DNA of 64,000 nucleotides from Crossiella cryophila (GTDB lineage Bacteria > Actinomycetota > Actinomycetes > Mycobacteriales > Pseudonocardiaceae), in NCBI RefSeq assembly GCF_014204915.1, contig NZ_JACHMH010000001.1, forward strand, positions 2,294,001 to 2,358,000, written 5' to 3'. The number at the start of each line of letters is the position of its first letter. Position 1 is the stretch's first letter. The position numbers and the translations under genes are program-made. The notes beneath the pieces are model-generated. The model was given only the letters and a program-made list of their open reading frames with translations. It did no database searches and was not told the origin of the DNA. Shown piece by piece: positions 55,401 through 62,811 of the stretch.

Positions 55401-55706
55401 CATGTGCGTCAGGCTGAAACCGCGGATCTTGGTCGCGTCGTAGTGGTAGCCGCCGGGCGCCGCGGTCCGGGTGGCGTTTCCCTTGGTGTTCTCCGGACTC
55501 CAGGACAGCATGCCGAACGGCATCACCGCACCGGGAAAGACATTGCCCAGGTTCTTGGTCCCGATCAACGGATCGACGTAGGCCGCGGGATCCCGAACCA
55601 GCGGGAATCCGCTCCCGTCAAGAGGCTCGGCCGAGGCCGTCCCCCCGACCGTACCCAGCACCAGCACGGCGGTCACCGCACCGGCCAGAGCCCGTGTCCT
55701 TCTCAC
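52416..55706 (-). CDS. Secreted GH92 alpha-mannosidase with accessory domains
   Basis: A 1,096-residue secreted enzyme of family GH92, which removes alpha-linked mannose from N-glycans or mannans with help of a bound calcium ion. The signal peptide (MRRTRALAGAVTAVLVLGTV) ends near TASAEP. The signature PGNDDLGAMSSWYVFSALGM lies near residue 690, and the N-terminal sandwich shows DPLIGTKNLGNVFPGAVMPF. GH92 catalytic cores are about 750 residues; the extra C-terminal part consists of a NEW3-like domain and a beta-sandwich domain starting near RTWFAALDNTGVSDDPGTHE. A LacI-type palindrome lies 31 nt before the GTG start, so induction by sugars is likely. Confidence 0.93.
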   Translation of the reverse strand: MRRTRALAGAVTAVLVLGTVGGTASAEPLDGSGFPLVRDPAAYVDPLIGTKNLGNVFPGAVMPFGMLSWSPENTKGNATRTAAPGGYHYDATKIRGFSLTHMSGTGCAGGSGDIPFFPHVGEVTSSPAVDGKDEVYASTFSHANESAKAGRYSVTLDSGAKADLSATLRSGAGRFTFPAGKAGSLLVRTANSEVGSTDAAVAVDPATRTVTGSVTSGNFCGYLDKEGRRSYYKLHFVAEFDQAFSSVGTWQDDKLNPGATTSTGGTTYGTNGWPVVGKGSGAYLGFDTAKNPAVNVRVGISYVSLDNAKANLRAENPRRAAVEEVAAAAREAWTRQLRRIQIGGGTEADRTKFYTALYHSLLHPNVFSDVNGEYAGMDGKVHRPVPGQQVQYGTFSGWDVYRSQVQLLTLLEPKIGSDIAQSLLNQAQQNGGVWDRWTHANGGTHVMNGDPAAPSIAGIHAFGGTDFDVRTSLRSLVKAATVPTALDLKRDGWNVMSVGQRPSLDKYLKHNYMPSVSNAWGGAAETLEISTADFALAQLADRLGDKQTAKTFTERAQWWQNNFDPAAHASGGYIRNRHADGSWTPNFTPGTGDGFVEGSSAQYTWMVQHNVAGLTQAMGGAERVNKRLDEFFHNADGSWALSKSGDEKSEMDNEPSVNVPYLYNYTGQPHKAQQTIREVVNTLWTTGPGGIPGNDDLGAMSSWYVFSALGMYPQVPSRAELVLSSPLFPFARINRDRGKDITVLAPKAAADAPYIHKLRVNGRESAKPWLPESFVQRGGLLEYTMDTKPNTAWGAAAADAPPSWRDGEQPYQIGVGPDHLVTTPGGSTKAEVTVYHLSGAQPEVRYSIAPTPGLKIEPSSGLVPIKDGVGKVEFTVTAETAGQGYHPVNATVTVSGGKTTTRQLTVKVAAPRTWFAALDNTGVSDDPGTHEEANFDGGGYSYSKQGLAAAGLVAGQPGTVAGLNFTWPSEPFGRPDNIAANGQTVQLTAPVSRLSFVGSAINGSRTAPGTVTYTDGSTGTFDLGFSDWTLGGGGGSLMYENVIVAKTPYRNGIGGKQEVPTHILATKPLTAPEGKQIASITFPRNSGLHIFTLATS

Positions 55707-55736
55707 CTGTCCGACCCCATTCGCAAGACGTGTGCA

Positions 55737-55748
55737 GACAACGTTGAC
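55737..55748 (-). promoter_or_regulatory. LacI-type palindrome upstream of GH92
   Basis: GACAACGTTGAC has a perfect CAACGTTG centre. It starts 31 nt upstream of the GH92 start, matching in form and position the AACGTT-centred operator before the sugar-acid dehydratase. Confidence 0.5.
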
Positions 55749-55867
55749 AAACGGTCATGCCTGGCGGCGGGTCAGAACGTACGTGCAGGTGAGAGGCGAG
55801 TGAAGGGGTGCGAATGGAACCTGTCCGATTCTGGCCGACAACCTTGACCAGGATTCAGTCAATTGGA

Positions 55868-56752
55868 CTACGCGGCCACCACCCGGCGTACTCCTCTCCG
55901 GAGGACAACCCGGACCAGCGCCACACCGAGCACCAGCCACAGCGGCGCCCACAACCCCAGATCCCACCCCGCGTACCACCGGTCCTCAGCCGATGCGGCC
56001 CCGAACAAGGTGATCAACGCGTTGGTGACCCCGGAGACGCCGCGAACCAGCAGGAAAGCGATCCCCACCCAGGCCGGCCCCAGCAACAACCACCGCGGCA
56101 ACCGGTCCCGCCACGAGGTGGCCAATCCCAGGATCACCAACGCCCCCGCCGCCGCGATCATCGCGGTCAGCACGTGCACCCAGAACGCCACCGGCCCGCC
56201 CCCGAGCAACAATTCCCGCTCCGCTCCGGTCAACGGCGTCTCGGCCATCAACAACTCGGACCCGAATGCCCAGGCCACCTTCAGTCCGCCATAGGCGATC
56301 GCGCACACCAACGCCACCCAGGCCGCCCCCGGCAACACCGGCCGCCAATACCGCGTCACAAACCGCCACACCAGCCAGGGCCACACCAGCACCACCAACG
56401 GCAGTTGCACCCAGCCCGTCCACACCCCACGAACGGAAAGCAACACCACCCCGGCCGCCATCGCCCCCAATGTCAGCACCAACGCGCCCAGCAGAACCCA
56501 CCGCGCGACCGGCCCCCACCGCCGCAACGTGGCCAGCACAATCCCGGCCGCGACAATCCCCAGCGCGGCATTCCCCAATTGCGGCAACCAGGTCTGCGAA
56601 TACTGCGCCTGCACCGAATCCACTGCGACCATGCCGGGCAGCCCCACCTGCCCGACCGCGGCCATGTAGACCTTCTCCCCGGCGTAGAAAACCATCTGGG
56701 CCGCCACGACGAAGACCGCCCAGCGCTCCCACCGCCCACCCAGTTCGCTCAT
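55868..56752 (-). CDS. Multi-spanning membrane protein, unknown function
   Basis: A 294-residue integral membrane protein with about eight hydrophobic helices, among them WAVFVVAAQMVFYAGEKVYM, WVLLGALVLTLGAMAAGVVL, LPLVVLVWPWLVWRF, AFWVHVLTAMIAAAGALVIL and APLWLVLGVALVRVVL. It is rich in Trp and ends in a basic tail (LRRGVRRVVAA). I do not recognise the family. The ATG at 56752 is chosen over a GTG three codons earlier. It follows the prolyl oligopeptidase on the same strand by 96 nt, with a short hairpin-like GAGGGA/TCCCTC pair between, so co-transcription is possible. Confidence 0.7.
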   Translation of the reverse strand: MSELGGRWERWAVFVVAAQMVFYAGEKVYMAAVGQVGLPGMVAVDSVQAQYSQTWLPQLGNAALGIVAAGIVLATLRRWGPVARWVLLGALVLTLGAMAAGVVLLSVRGVWTGWVQLPLVVLVWPWLVWRFVTRYWRPVLPGAAWVALVCAIAYGGLKVAWAFGSELLMAETPLTGAERELLLGGGPVAFWVHVLTAMIAAAGALVILGLATSWRDRLPRWLLLGPAWVGIAFLLVRGVSGVTNALITLFGAASAEDRWYAGWDLGLWAPLWLVLGVALVRVVLRRGVRRVVAA

Positions 56753-56848
56753 ACCCGGCACCCTGCGCCACCCCGGGCCCGGCCACCTCCCGAGGGGGAG
56801 GGAGCGGGCTCCCTCCTGCGAGGGAACTCCGCCACCCCAACCCCAGAC

Positions 56849-58849
56849 CTAGCGCGGCACGAACGACATTCCCAGTTCCCGCAACACAAAGCCCAACCAC
56901 TCGGCCTGCATCTCCGCCCCCACGCCCGCGTCCATGCTCCCGTGCCCGACCGCGGTCCACACCCGCAGGAACACCTCCCGCCCACTCCGCGAGGCATCCC
57001 GCACCCCGGCCACGAATCGCCGGGCCTGTGACGGCGGACAGCTGATGTCGCTGTTGCCCACCACCACGAACACCGCCGGATACCGCACGCCGGCCCGGAT
57101 GTTCTGGCAGGGCGAATACCCGGCCATCGCCGCCGCGTCCACCGGATCGGCCGGGTTCCCGTAGTCCTTCTCGTACACCGCCCTGATCATCGCCGTGCCC
57201 GGTCCCTCGGCCAGCGGCGCCAGCACGTCCAGCACCGGCATGGTCGGCACCACCACCCGCCACAGCTCCGGCTGCTGCGTCACCGCCACCCCAGCCAGCA
57301 GCCCGCCGTTCGAGGATCCTTGGAACGCAAGGGTTTCCGGCGTCGCGACCCCTCGGGAAACCAGGTCCTCGGCCACCGCCCGCAGGTCGTCGAAGGTCCG
57401 CTGCTTGTGCTCCCGCCGGGCGGATTCGTACCACTCCCGCCCGTATTCGCTGCCACCACGCAGGTTCGCGTGCACGTACACCCCGCCCGAGCGCACGAAC
57501 GGCGTCATCGAGCCCAGGAAGGTGGGCAGCTTCGGGATGTTGAACCCCCCGTAGGCGTTCACCAGCGTCGGCCGCGGCCCGCTCCGGTCCAGATCCGCCT
57601 TGGCCAGCACGAAATACGGCACCCGGGTGCCGTCCGCCGACGTCGCGAAGTGCTGCTCCACCGTGATCCCGGACAGGCTCGCCCCCGGCTCCAGCACCTC
57701 CAGCGCCCCGGTGGCCGGATCCAGCTCGTACATGGTGTCGCTGCTGGTGAAACTGCTCGCGGTGAACGTCAGCGCCGCCGACCCGGTGGGCAGCCGGGAG
57801 AACACCGTCAGCGCGAAACTCGCACTGGCCGCGGGCAACGCCGCCCGTGCCACCGGCGTCCCGTCCAGCGAGTACGACCGCACGTCCAGCGAGACGTCGT
57901 TCAACGCGGTCACCACCAGGTGCCCGCCCAGCCGGTACAGGCTCCGCAGCACCAGGTCCCCGGCCGGGATCAGCTCCACCCAGGTGTCCGGATCCGTGGA
58001 CGTGGCAACGGGAATCCGCACCACCCGCCCCCGTGGCGTGTCCGTGCTGATCGCGACGTAGGTGTCCTCGTCAACCCAGTCCCCGTACAGCTCCCCGTGG
58101 AACCCCGCCGGCGCGAACGGCCGGAACGCGCCCGACCCGGTGTCGGCGATCAGCGTCGCCAGGTGTTCGTGCGGTGCGGTCACCACCAGCACCCGGCTGC
58201 CCCCCGGCGACACCTGCGGCACCACCGACAGCGAGGTCGGCGGCACCCCCGGCAGTGCGCGCGGCACCGACTCGCCGCCGTGTACCGGGAAGAACCGCAG
58301 CTCGTGCGCGCCCTCGGCCGACCGCCCGCCCAGGTAGAACCCGGAGCTGTCCGGCAGCCAGGCCGGGCGCACCATGTTGCCCTGCATCGCGGGCGCCGCC
58401 ACCGGCAGCCGCTCGCCGGTCTCGGCGTCCAGCACCAGGAACCGGCCGAACGGATCCCCGCCCGCCGCCGCGTTGACCGCGAGCAGCCGCCCGTCCGGCG
58501 ACGGCTCCGGGTAGATCAGCGAGGTCGCCCGGCCGTCACCGCGCTCGGCGGTCAGCGCGGCCGCGGCCACCAGCACCCGGCCCGGCGAGTCCCGCGCTTC
58601 GGCCACCCGGATCGCCTGCCCGGTGCCCGCCTCGTCCTGCCCCAGCCAGAACCACCGCCCGGCCACCAGCCGCCGATCCGCCAGCACCCCGGCGAGCTGA
58701 CCGGCCAGCAACGGCTTCAGCTCCTCGACCAGCTCGGCGAAGCCTGGGAAGTCCCGCGCGGCCGCGGTGGCCGCGCTGACCTGCTGCTCCTGCCAGGCCA
58801 GGACCTCCGCGGTGTCCTCGTTGAGCCACGCGTAGGCGTCCGTGGTCAT
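56849..58849 (-). CDS. Prolyl oligopeptidase-family serine peptidase (S9A)
   Basis: A 666-residue cytoplasmic peptidase; no signal peptide is present (MTTDAYAWLNEDTAEVLAWQ). An N-terminal beta-propeller gates the C-terminal alpha/beta-hydrolase domain. The catalytic Ser lies in LAFQGSSNGGLLAG, the Asp in VVVGNSDISCPP and the His in TAVGHGSMDAG. The family cuts short peptides after proline; the LVNAYGGFNIPKLPTF and YVHANLRGGSEYGREW stretches are typical. It is divergent from a TetR regulator with a palindromic operator-like site between them, so it is probably under that regulator's control. Confidence 0.92.
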   Translation of the reverse strand: MTTDAYAWLNEDTAEVLAWQEQQVSAATAAARDFPGFAELVEELKPLLAGQLAGVLADRRLVAGRWFWLGQDEAGTGQAIRVAEARDSPGRVLVAAAALTAERGDGRATSLIYPEPSPDGRLLAVNAAAGGDPFGRFLVLDAETGERLPVAAPAMQGNMVRPAWLPDSSGFYLGGRSAEGAHELRFFPVHGGESVPRALPGVPPTSLSVVPQVSPGGSRVLVVTAPHEHLATLIADTGSGAFRPFAPAGFHGELYGDWVDEDTYVAISTDTPRGRVVRIPVATSTDPDTWVELIPAGDLVLRSLYRLGGHLVVTALNDVSLDVRSYSLDGTPVARAALPAASASFALTVFSRLPTGSAALTFTASSFTSSDTMYELDPATGALEVLEPGASLSGITVEQHFATSADGTRVPYFVLAKADLDRSGPRPTLVNAYGGFNIPKLPTFLGSMTPFVRSGGVYVHANLRGGSEYGREWYESARREHKQRTFDDLRAVAEDLVSRGVATPETLAFQGSSNGGLLAGVAVTQQPELWRVVVPTMPVLDVLAPLAEGPGTAMIRAVYEKDYGNPADPVDAAAMAGYSPCQNIRAGVRYPAVFVVVGNSDISCPPSQARRFVAGVRDASRSGREVFLRVWTAVGHGSMDAGVGAEMQAEWLGFVLRELGMSFVPR

Positions 58850-58874
58850 GCCCCCACCCTCTTCCCGAATATTT

Positions 58875-58893
58875 CAGATGGTCGTATCATCTG
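58875..58893. promoter_or_regulatory. TetR-type operator between the divergent peptidase and regulator genes
   Basis: CAGATG-N7-CATCTG is a perfect 19-bp interrupted palindrome, 26 nt from the peptidase start and 41 nt from the regulator start. Position and form fit a TetR-family operator controlling both genes. Confidence 0.6.
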
Positions 58894-58933
58894 GATGGTG
58901 AGAGTATTTCGGTGAGTGGCTAGGGTTTGTCAA

Positions 58934-59908
58934 GTGGCGAGACTGACAAGGGCGGAGCTGCAGGAACAGAACCGCGGCCGGATCCTGGACGCGGCCAGGG
59001 CCGAGTTCGCCGAGCGCGGCTACCGGGAAGCCAAGATCGACGACATCGCGGACCGGGCCGGGCTGACCAGGGGCGCGGTCTACTCCAACTTCCCCGGCAA
59101 GCGGGCGCTGTACTTCGCCGTGCTCGCCGGTGCGGCGCTGACCCAGCCCGCCGCGACCGAGCCGGTGGACGGCAGCACCCGCGGCGCGCTGGCTGCCTTC
59201 GCCCGGTCCTGGCTGGCCCGCACCGCCAACCCGGAACTCATCGGCGAGGTGCTCGCCGAGGAGGACACCCGAGGGGTCTACGCGCAGCTGCTGGAGATCC
59301 AGGCGGTGATGCTGGGGACCGGACTCGGCGACGGCGGCGCGCAGCGGGCCCGGCTCGCGCTGACCGCGCTGCACGGGGCCAACCAGCTGGCCACCCTCGC
59401 CCCGGACTTCGTCGCCGCCGACGCGGTGGCCGCCGCCTGCGCCCAGCTCGCCGACCTGCCGGTGGCCGATCCCTGGTCACCGCCGACGGCCCTGCCCCAG
59501 CTGACCCGGCCGGGCAGTGCCTGGCCGGAGTCGGTCGCGGTGTGCACCGTGCACGCCACCATGATCGAGCTGAACGCCGACGGGCTGATCCTGTTCCTCG
59601 GCCCGGACCGGCTCGGCGCGGTCGAGGACCTCGCGCACGGCACCGGCGAACCGGTCACGCTGGTGCTCGGCGCGCGCTGGTCGGCCGAACTACGCGTGCT
59701 CGCCGGACTCACCCTGGCCGGGTTCGGGCACAACCTGCGGGCCGCGGGCGGTAAGCCGGGGCAGCTGCGGGTGGTGTGCGACGCCAGCGTCCCGGCCATC
59801 GCCGAACGCCTCGGCATGACCGGCCAGGAAACCGCGATCCGGGTCGAGGGCGGCCGGATCGCCGCCCGCGCGGACGGCGCGGGCGCCGGCTACGCGCTCA
59901 CTCGTTGA
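58934..59908 (+). CDS. TetR-family regulator with extra C-terminal domain
   Basis: A 324-residue regulator. The N-terminal TetR helix-turn-helix is clear (IDDIADRAGLTRGAVYSNFP, about residues 34-53). Typical TetR proteins end near 200 residues; here about 130 more follow, starting around LTRPGSAWPESVAVCTVHAT and including VTLVLGARWSAELRVLAGLT and LRVVCDASVPAIAERLGM. This tail looks alpha/beta and could be a thioredoxin-like or ligand-sensing domain, but I cannot name it. The start is GTG at 58934; a GTG six codons earlier is also possible. It probably regulates the divergent peptidase. Its last 11 nt overlap the end of the converging response regulator gene. Confidence 0.8.
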   Translation: MARLTRAELQEQNRGRILDAARAEFAERGYREAKIDDIADRAGLTRGAVYSNFPGKRALYFAVLAGAALTQPAATEPVDGSTRGALAAFARSWLARTANPELIGEVLAEEDTRGVYAQLLEIQAVMLGTGLGDGGAQRARLALTALHGANQLATLAPDFVAADAVAAACAQLADLPVADPWSPPTALPQLTRPGSAWPESVAVCTVHATMIELNADGLILFLGPDRLGAVEDLAHGTGEPVTLVLGARWSAELRVLAGLTLAGFGHNLRAAGGKPGQLRVVCDASVPAIAERLGMTGQETAIRVEGGRIAARADGAGAGYALTR

Positions 59909-60557
59909 GCAGGCCGGAGCGCCAGGCCCAGGCGGCGATCTCCACCCGGTTGCGCGCGCCCAGCTTGGCCTGCACCGAGGCCAGGTGGGTCTTCACCGTG
60001 GACAGCGACAGGAACAGCTCCGCGCCGATCTCGGTGTTGGTCAGCCCGCGGGCCGCCGCGCGCACCACGTCCATCTCCCGCTCGGTCAGCGGTTCGGACG
60101 GGTCCTCCGACTTGGGCCTGCCGCCGCCGGACTTGTTGAAGTGCTCCAGCATCCGCACGGTGATCTGTGGCGAGATCAGCGCGTCCCCGCGCACCGCCGC
60201 CCGGACCGCCTCCACCAGCAGTGCCGGACCGGCGTCCTTGAGCAGGAACCCGCTCGCGCCGTAGCCCAGCGCGGTGTGCACGTACTCGTCCAGGTCGAAG
60301 GTGGTCACCACCACGACCTTGATCGGGTCGGTCACGCCGGGGCCGCAGAGCTGCTTGGTGACCTCGAGGCCGTCGATGCCGGGCATCCGGATGTCCATCA
60401 GGCACACGTCAGGGCGCAGCTCCCTGGCCCTGCGCACCGCGCTGATGCCGTCGGGCACGTCGGCGACCACCTCGATGTCCGGCTGGACCTCCAGGATCAT
60501 CCGGAAGCCGACCCGCACCATCTCCTGGTCATCGGCGATCAAGACCCGAATCGTCAC
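59898..60557 (-). CDS. NarL/LuxR-family response regulator
   Basis: A 219-residue response regulator. The receiver domain has the acidic pair in VLIADDQEMV, the phosphorylated D55 in VCLMDIRMPGIDGLEV and the Lys in FLLKDAGPALL. The C-terminal LuxR helix-turn-helix is at about 150-210 (LTEREMDVVRAAARGLTNTE, then LSLSTVKTHLASVQAKLGAR). It overlaps the upstream kinase gene by 4 nt. The pair is divergent from an ABC exporter, which is the likely target. Confidence 0.93.
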   Translation of the reverse strand: MTIRVLIADDQEMVRVGFRMILEVQPDIEVVADVPDGISAVRRARELRPDVCLMDIRMPGIDGLEVTKQLCGPGVTDPIKVVVVTTFDLDEYVHTALGYGASGFLLKDAGPALLVEAVRAAVRGDALISPQITVRMLEHFNKSGGGRPKSEDPSEPLTEREMDVVRAAARGLTNTEIGAELFLSLSTVKTHLASVQAKLGARNRVEIAAWAWRSGLLNE

Positions 60558-61750
60558 CGCGTTGCCTCCCGCACCGGCAGCCAGGCGTGCACCTCCCAGC
60601 CACCGGACAGCCTCGGCCCGGCGCTGAACCGGCCGCCCAGCAGCTCAACCCGTTCCCGCATTCCGACCAGACCGTAGCCCCCCGAACCACCGGCGGGCGC
60701 GGCGGAGGACCCCTTGCCGTCGTCGGTGACCCGGACGTGCACCATCTCGTCCGCGGTGCTCACCGCGACCCGCACCGCGGTCAGCCCGACCGCGTGCTTC
60801 TGGGTGTTGGTCAGCGACTCCTGCACCACCCGCAGCACCGAGCGGGCCAGTTCCACCGACAGCGTGCGCGGCAGGTCCAGGGTCAGGTACACCGGCAGCC
60901 CGGCGGCCGCGGCGTCGTCGACCACCTTGCGGATGTCGGCGACCGGATCGGTGGTGGCCGAGTCGCTGGCGCCGACCTCGCCGACCGCGTGGGTGTCCCG
61001 CAGGCTGCTCACCAGCGAGCGCATCGCGGTCAGCGCGTCCACCCCGGCCCGTTCGATATAGGGCAGGACCCGTTGCGCGGCAAGCGGATCCTGTTCGGCC
61101 ACCACCTGCGCGGCCTGGGCCTGCACCACGATCCCGGTGACGTGGTGCGCGACCACGTCGTGCAGTTCGCGGGCCAGTGCCAGCCGTTCGTCCTGCTGGG
61201 CGGAGCTGACCGCGGCGGTCACCACCCGGCGCCGGTCGCCGTCGCGGGCCCGGAAGTACACCCCGGTGCCGATGGACAACAGCAGCAGCATGCCCGGGAT
61301 GGCCACCGAGCCGAGGTTGTCGAACAGGTTGCCGCCGGGGCGGATCACCCCGGCCAGGATGCCGGCGAAGACGATCGCGGACACCGCGGTGGTGGACTTG
61401 TTCGGCGAGGCCTGGCGGACCACGGTGGCGATCAGCGCCATCCCGGCCGCGGTCTCCACCGGCCCCATGCCGGAGACCGCGTCCCAGTGGTTCACCCCGG
61501 TGTAGCGCAGGCCCGCGGTCAGCCCGACCATGGTCATCGAGGCCAGCAGCGCCGACTCCACCGGACGGCGCGGGGCCACCACGGCGATCAGCGCGATGAT
61601 CGCGTCCGCGATCCAGGCCAGTCCAAGCACATCCGAGCGAGTGCCCCCGGCCGCGGTGCTGAACTCGACCAGCAACATGAACCCGAGCGCGCCGGCGATC
61701 GGCCACTGCCGCCGCAACAACGGCCGCCAGCCGGTCAACGTGGTGTCCAC
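60554..61750 (-). CDS. Sensor histidine kinase (HisKA_3 type)
   Basis: A kinase of about 398 residues, partner of the NarL-type regulator. The N-terminal half holds about six hydrophobic helices with almost no outer loops (PIAGALGFMLLVEFSTAAGG onward), typical of kinases that sense signals within the membrane. The phosphoacceptor His lies in LALARELHDVVAHHVTGIVV and the ATPase motifs are VVQESLTNTQKHA, VTDDGKG and GYGLVGMRERVELLGGRFSA. The start is taken as GTG at 61750 (VDTTLTGWRPLLRRQ); a longer frame to 61837 is possible. Such pairs next to ABC exporters often respond to membrane-active antibiotics. Confidence 0.87.
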   Translation of the reverse strand: MDTTLTGWRPLLRRQWPIAGALGFMLLVEFSTAAGGTRSDVLGLAWIADAIIALIAVVAPRRPVESALLASMTMVGLTAGLRYTGVNHWDAVSGMGPVETAAGMALIATVVRQASPNKSTTAVSAIVFAGILAGVIRPGGNLFDNLGSVAIPGMLLLLSIGTGVYFRARDGDRRRVVTAAVSSAQQDERLALARELHDVVAHHVTGIVVQAQAAQVVAEQDPLAAQRVLPYIERAGVDALTAMRSLVSSLRDTHAVGEVGASDSATTDPVADIRKVVDDAAAAGLPVYLTLDLPRTLSVELARSVLRVVQESLTNTQKHAVGLTAVRVAVSTADEMVHVRVTDDGKGSSAAPAGGSGGYGLVGMRERVELLGGRFSAGPRLSGGWEVHAWLPVREATR

Positions 61751-62115
61751 AGTGGAACACGGTACGTGTTCGCCCGGCGCGCGCACCTCGGCCGGGTGGC
61801 CACCCCGGCCCTCGGCCGATCGGCCGAGGACGGCCACGCACGCCTGACCCGCTGGCCGAAGTCACCAGGGGCCGCACTCGGCCAGTCTTTAGTCCCGTCA
61901 GACACAAGCGCCCCGCCCCCCGATGTTGCGAAACAGGCGTGGCGCGCAGCGACACGGCGGGCACTTCACCAGCAGCGCGGTACCGATTTTTCGCGTTGCC
62001 TTGCCGTGCGTCCGACGCATCCGAAGCTTGCTTCGCGTGCGGCGGATGCACGGCGGGGCGACTTAGAGCGAAAAATCCCGCGCGCGGAGCGCGCCAATCG
62101 ATACAGGAGGACAAC
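61751..62115. other. 365-nt divergent control region
   Basis: The region between the kinase and ABC transporter starts holds both promoters. I could not pick out a clear -35/-10 pair. Its right half is filled by the nested inverted repeat at 61940-62096. Confidence 0.5.
61940..62096. repeat. Nested inverted repeat in the ABC transporter leader
   Basis: The outer arms TGGCGCGC (61940-61947) and GCGCGCCA (62089-62096) enclose a second pair, GATTTTTCGC (61985-61994) and GCGAAAAATC (62068-62077). Between these lies an imperfect hairpin with arms of about 30 nt meeting at a TTGC loop near 62028. It ends 19 nt before the GTG start of the ATPase gene. It could be an RNA control structure or a small MITE-like element. 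Confidence 0.65.
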
Positions 62116-62811
62116 GTGACGGTTCCGGGTTTCGGTGCGCAGCCGGTGCTCACCGGCCATCACCTCATCAAGCGCTATGGGCAGACCCACGCCCTGGCCG
62201 GGGTGGACATCTCGATCGCACCTGGCGAGGTGGTCGCGATCATCGGACCGTCCGGATCGGGCAAATCGACCCTGCTGCACGTGCTGGCCGGCATCCTGCC
62301 CGTCGATGACGGCGTGGTGATGCTGGACGGCAAGCGGATCGACCAGTTCGGCGAGACCGAGCGCAGCAAGCTGCGCCGCTCCGCCTTCGGGTTCGTCTTC
62401 CAGGCCGGGATGCTGGTCGGCGAGCTGACCGCGGAGGAGAACGCGGCGCTGCCGATGCTGCTCGCCGGCATGGCCAAGGACCAGGCGCTGACCGCCGCGC
62501 GGCAGTGGCTGACCCGGCTCGGCCTGGCCGGGATGGAGGGCCGCAGGCCAGGTGAGCTGTCGGGTGGGCAGGCGCAGCGGGTGGCGATCGCGCGGGCGCT
62601 GGCGCACCGGCCGCGGGTGATCTTCGCCGACGAGCCGACCGGCGCGCTGGACTCGCGCACCTCGGATGAGACCATCGGCGCGCTGCTGGCCGCGGCCAAG
62701 GAATCCGGGGCCGCGGTGGTCATCGTGACGCACGATCCGCAGGTGGCCGCCAGGGCCGAGCGCGTGGTGGAGATCCGGGACGGACTGATCGCCCGGCGGG
62801 TCGCCGCGTGA
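62116..62811 (+). CDS. ABC transporter ATP-binding protein (MacB/LolD type)
   Basis: A 231-residue ATPase. Walker A is GPSGSGKST (44-52), the Q-loop lies in FGFVFQAGMLVGELT, the signature is LSGGQAQRVAIARAL, Walker B is VIFADEPTGALDSR and the switch His is in VIVTHDPQVA. The subfamily works with FtsX-like permeases in antibiotic or peptide export, or in detoxification modules such as BceAB. The GTG at 62116 has AGGAGG 6-11 nt upstream. It overlaps the following permease gene by 4 nt and is divergent from a NarL-type two-component system. Confidence 0.93.
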   Translation: MTVPGFGAQPVLTGHHLIKRYGQTHALAGVDISIAPGEVVAIIGPSGSGKSTLLHVLAGILPVDDGVVMLDGKRIDQFGETERSKLRRSAFGFVFQAGMLVGELTAEENAALPMLLAGMAKDQALTAARQWLTRLGLAGMEGRRPGELSGGQAQRVAIARALAHRPRVIFADEPTGALDSRTSDETIGALLAAAKESGAAVVIVTHDPQVAARAERVVEIRDGLIARRVAA

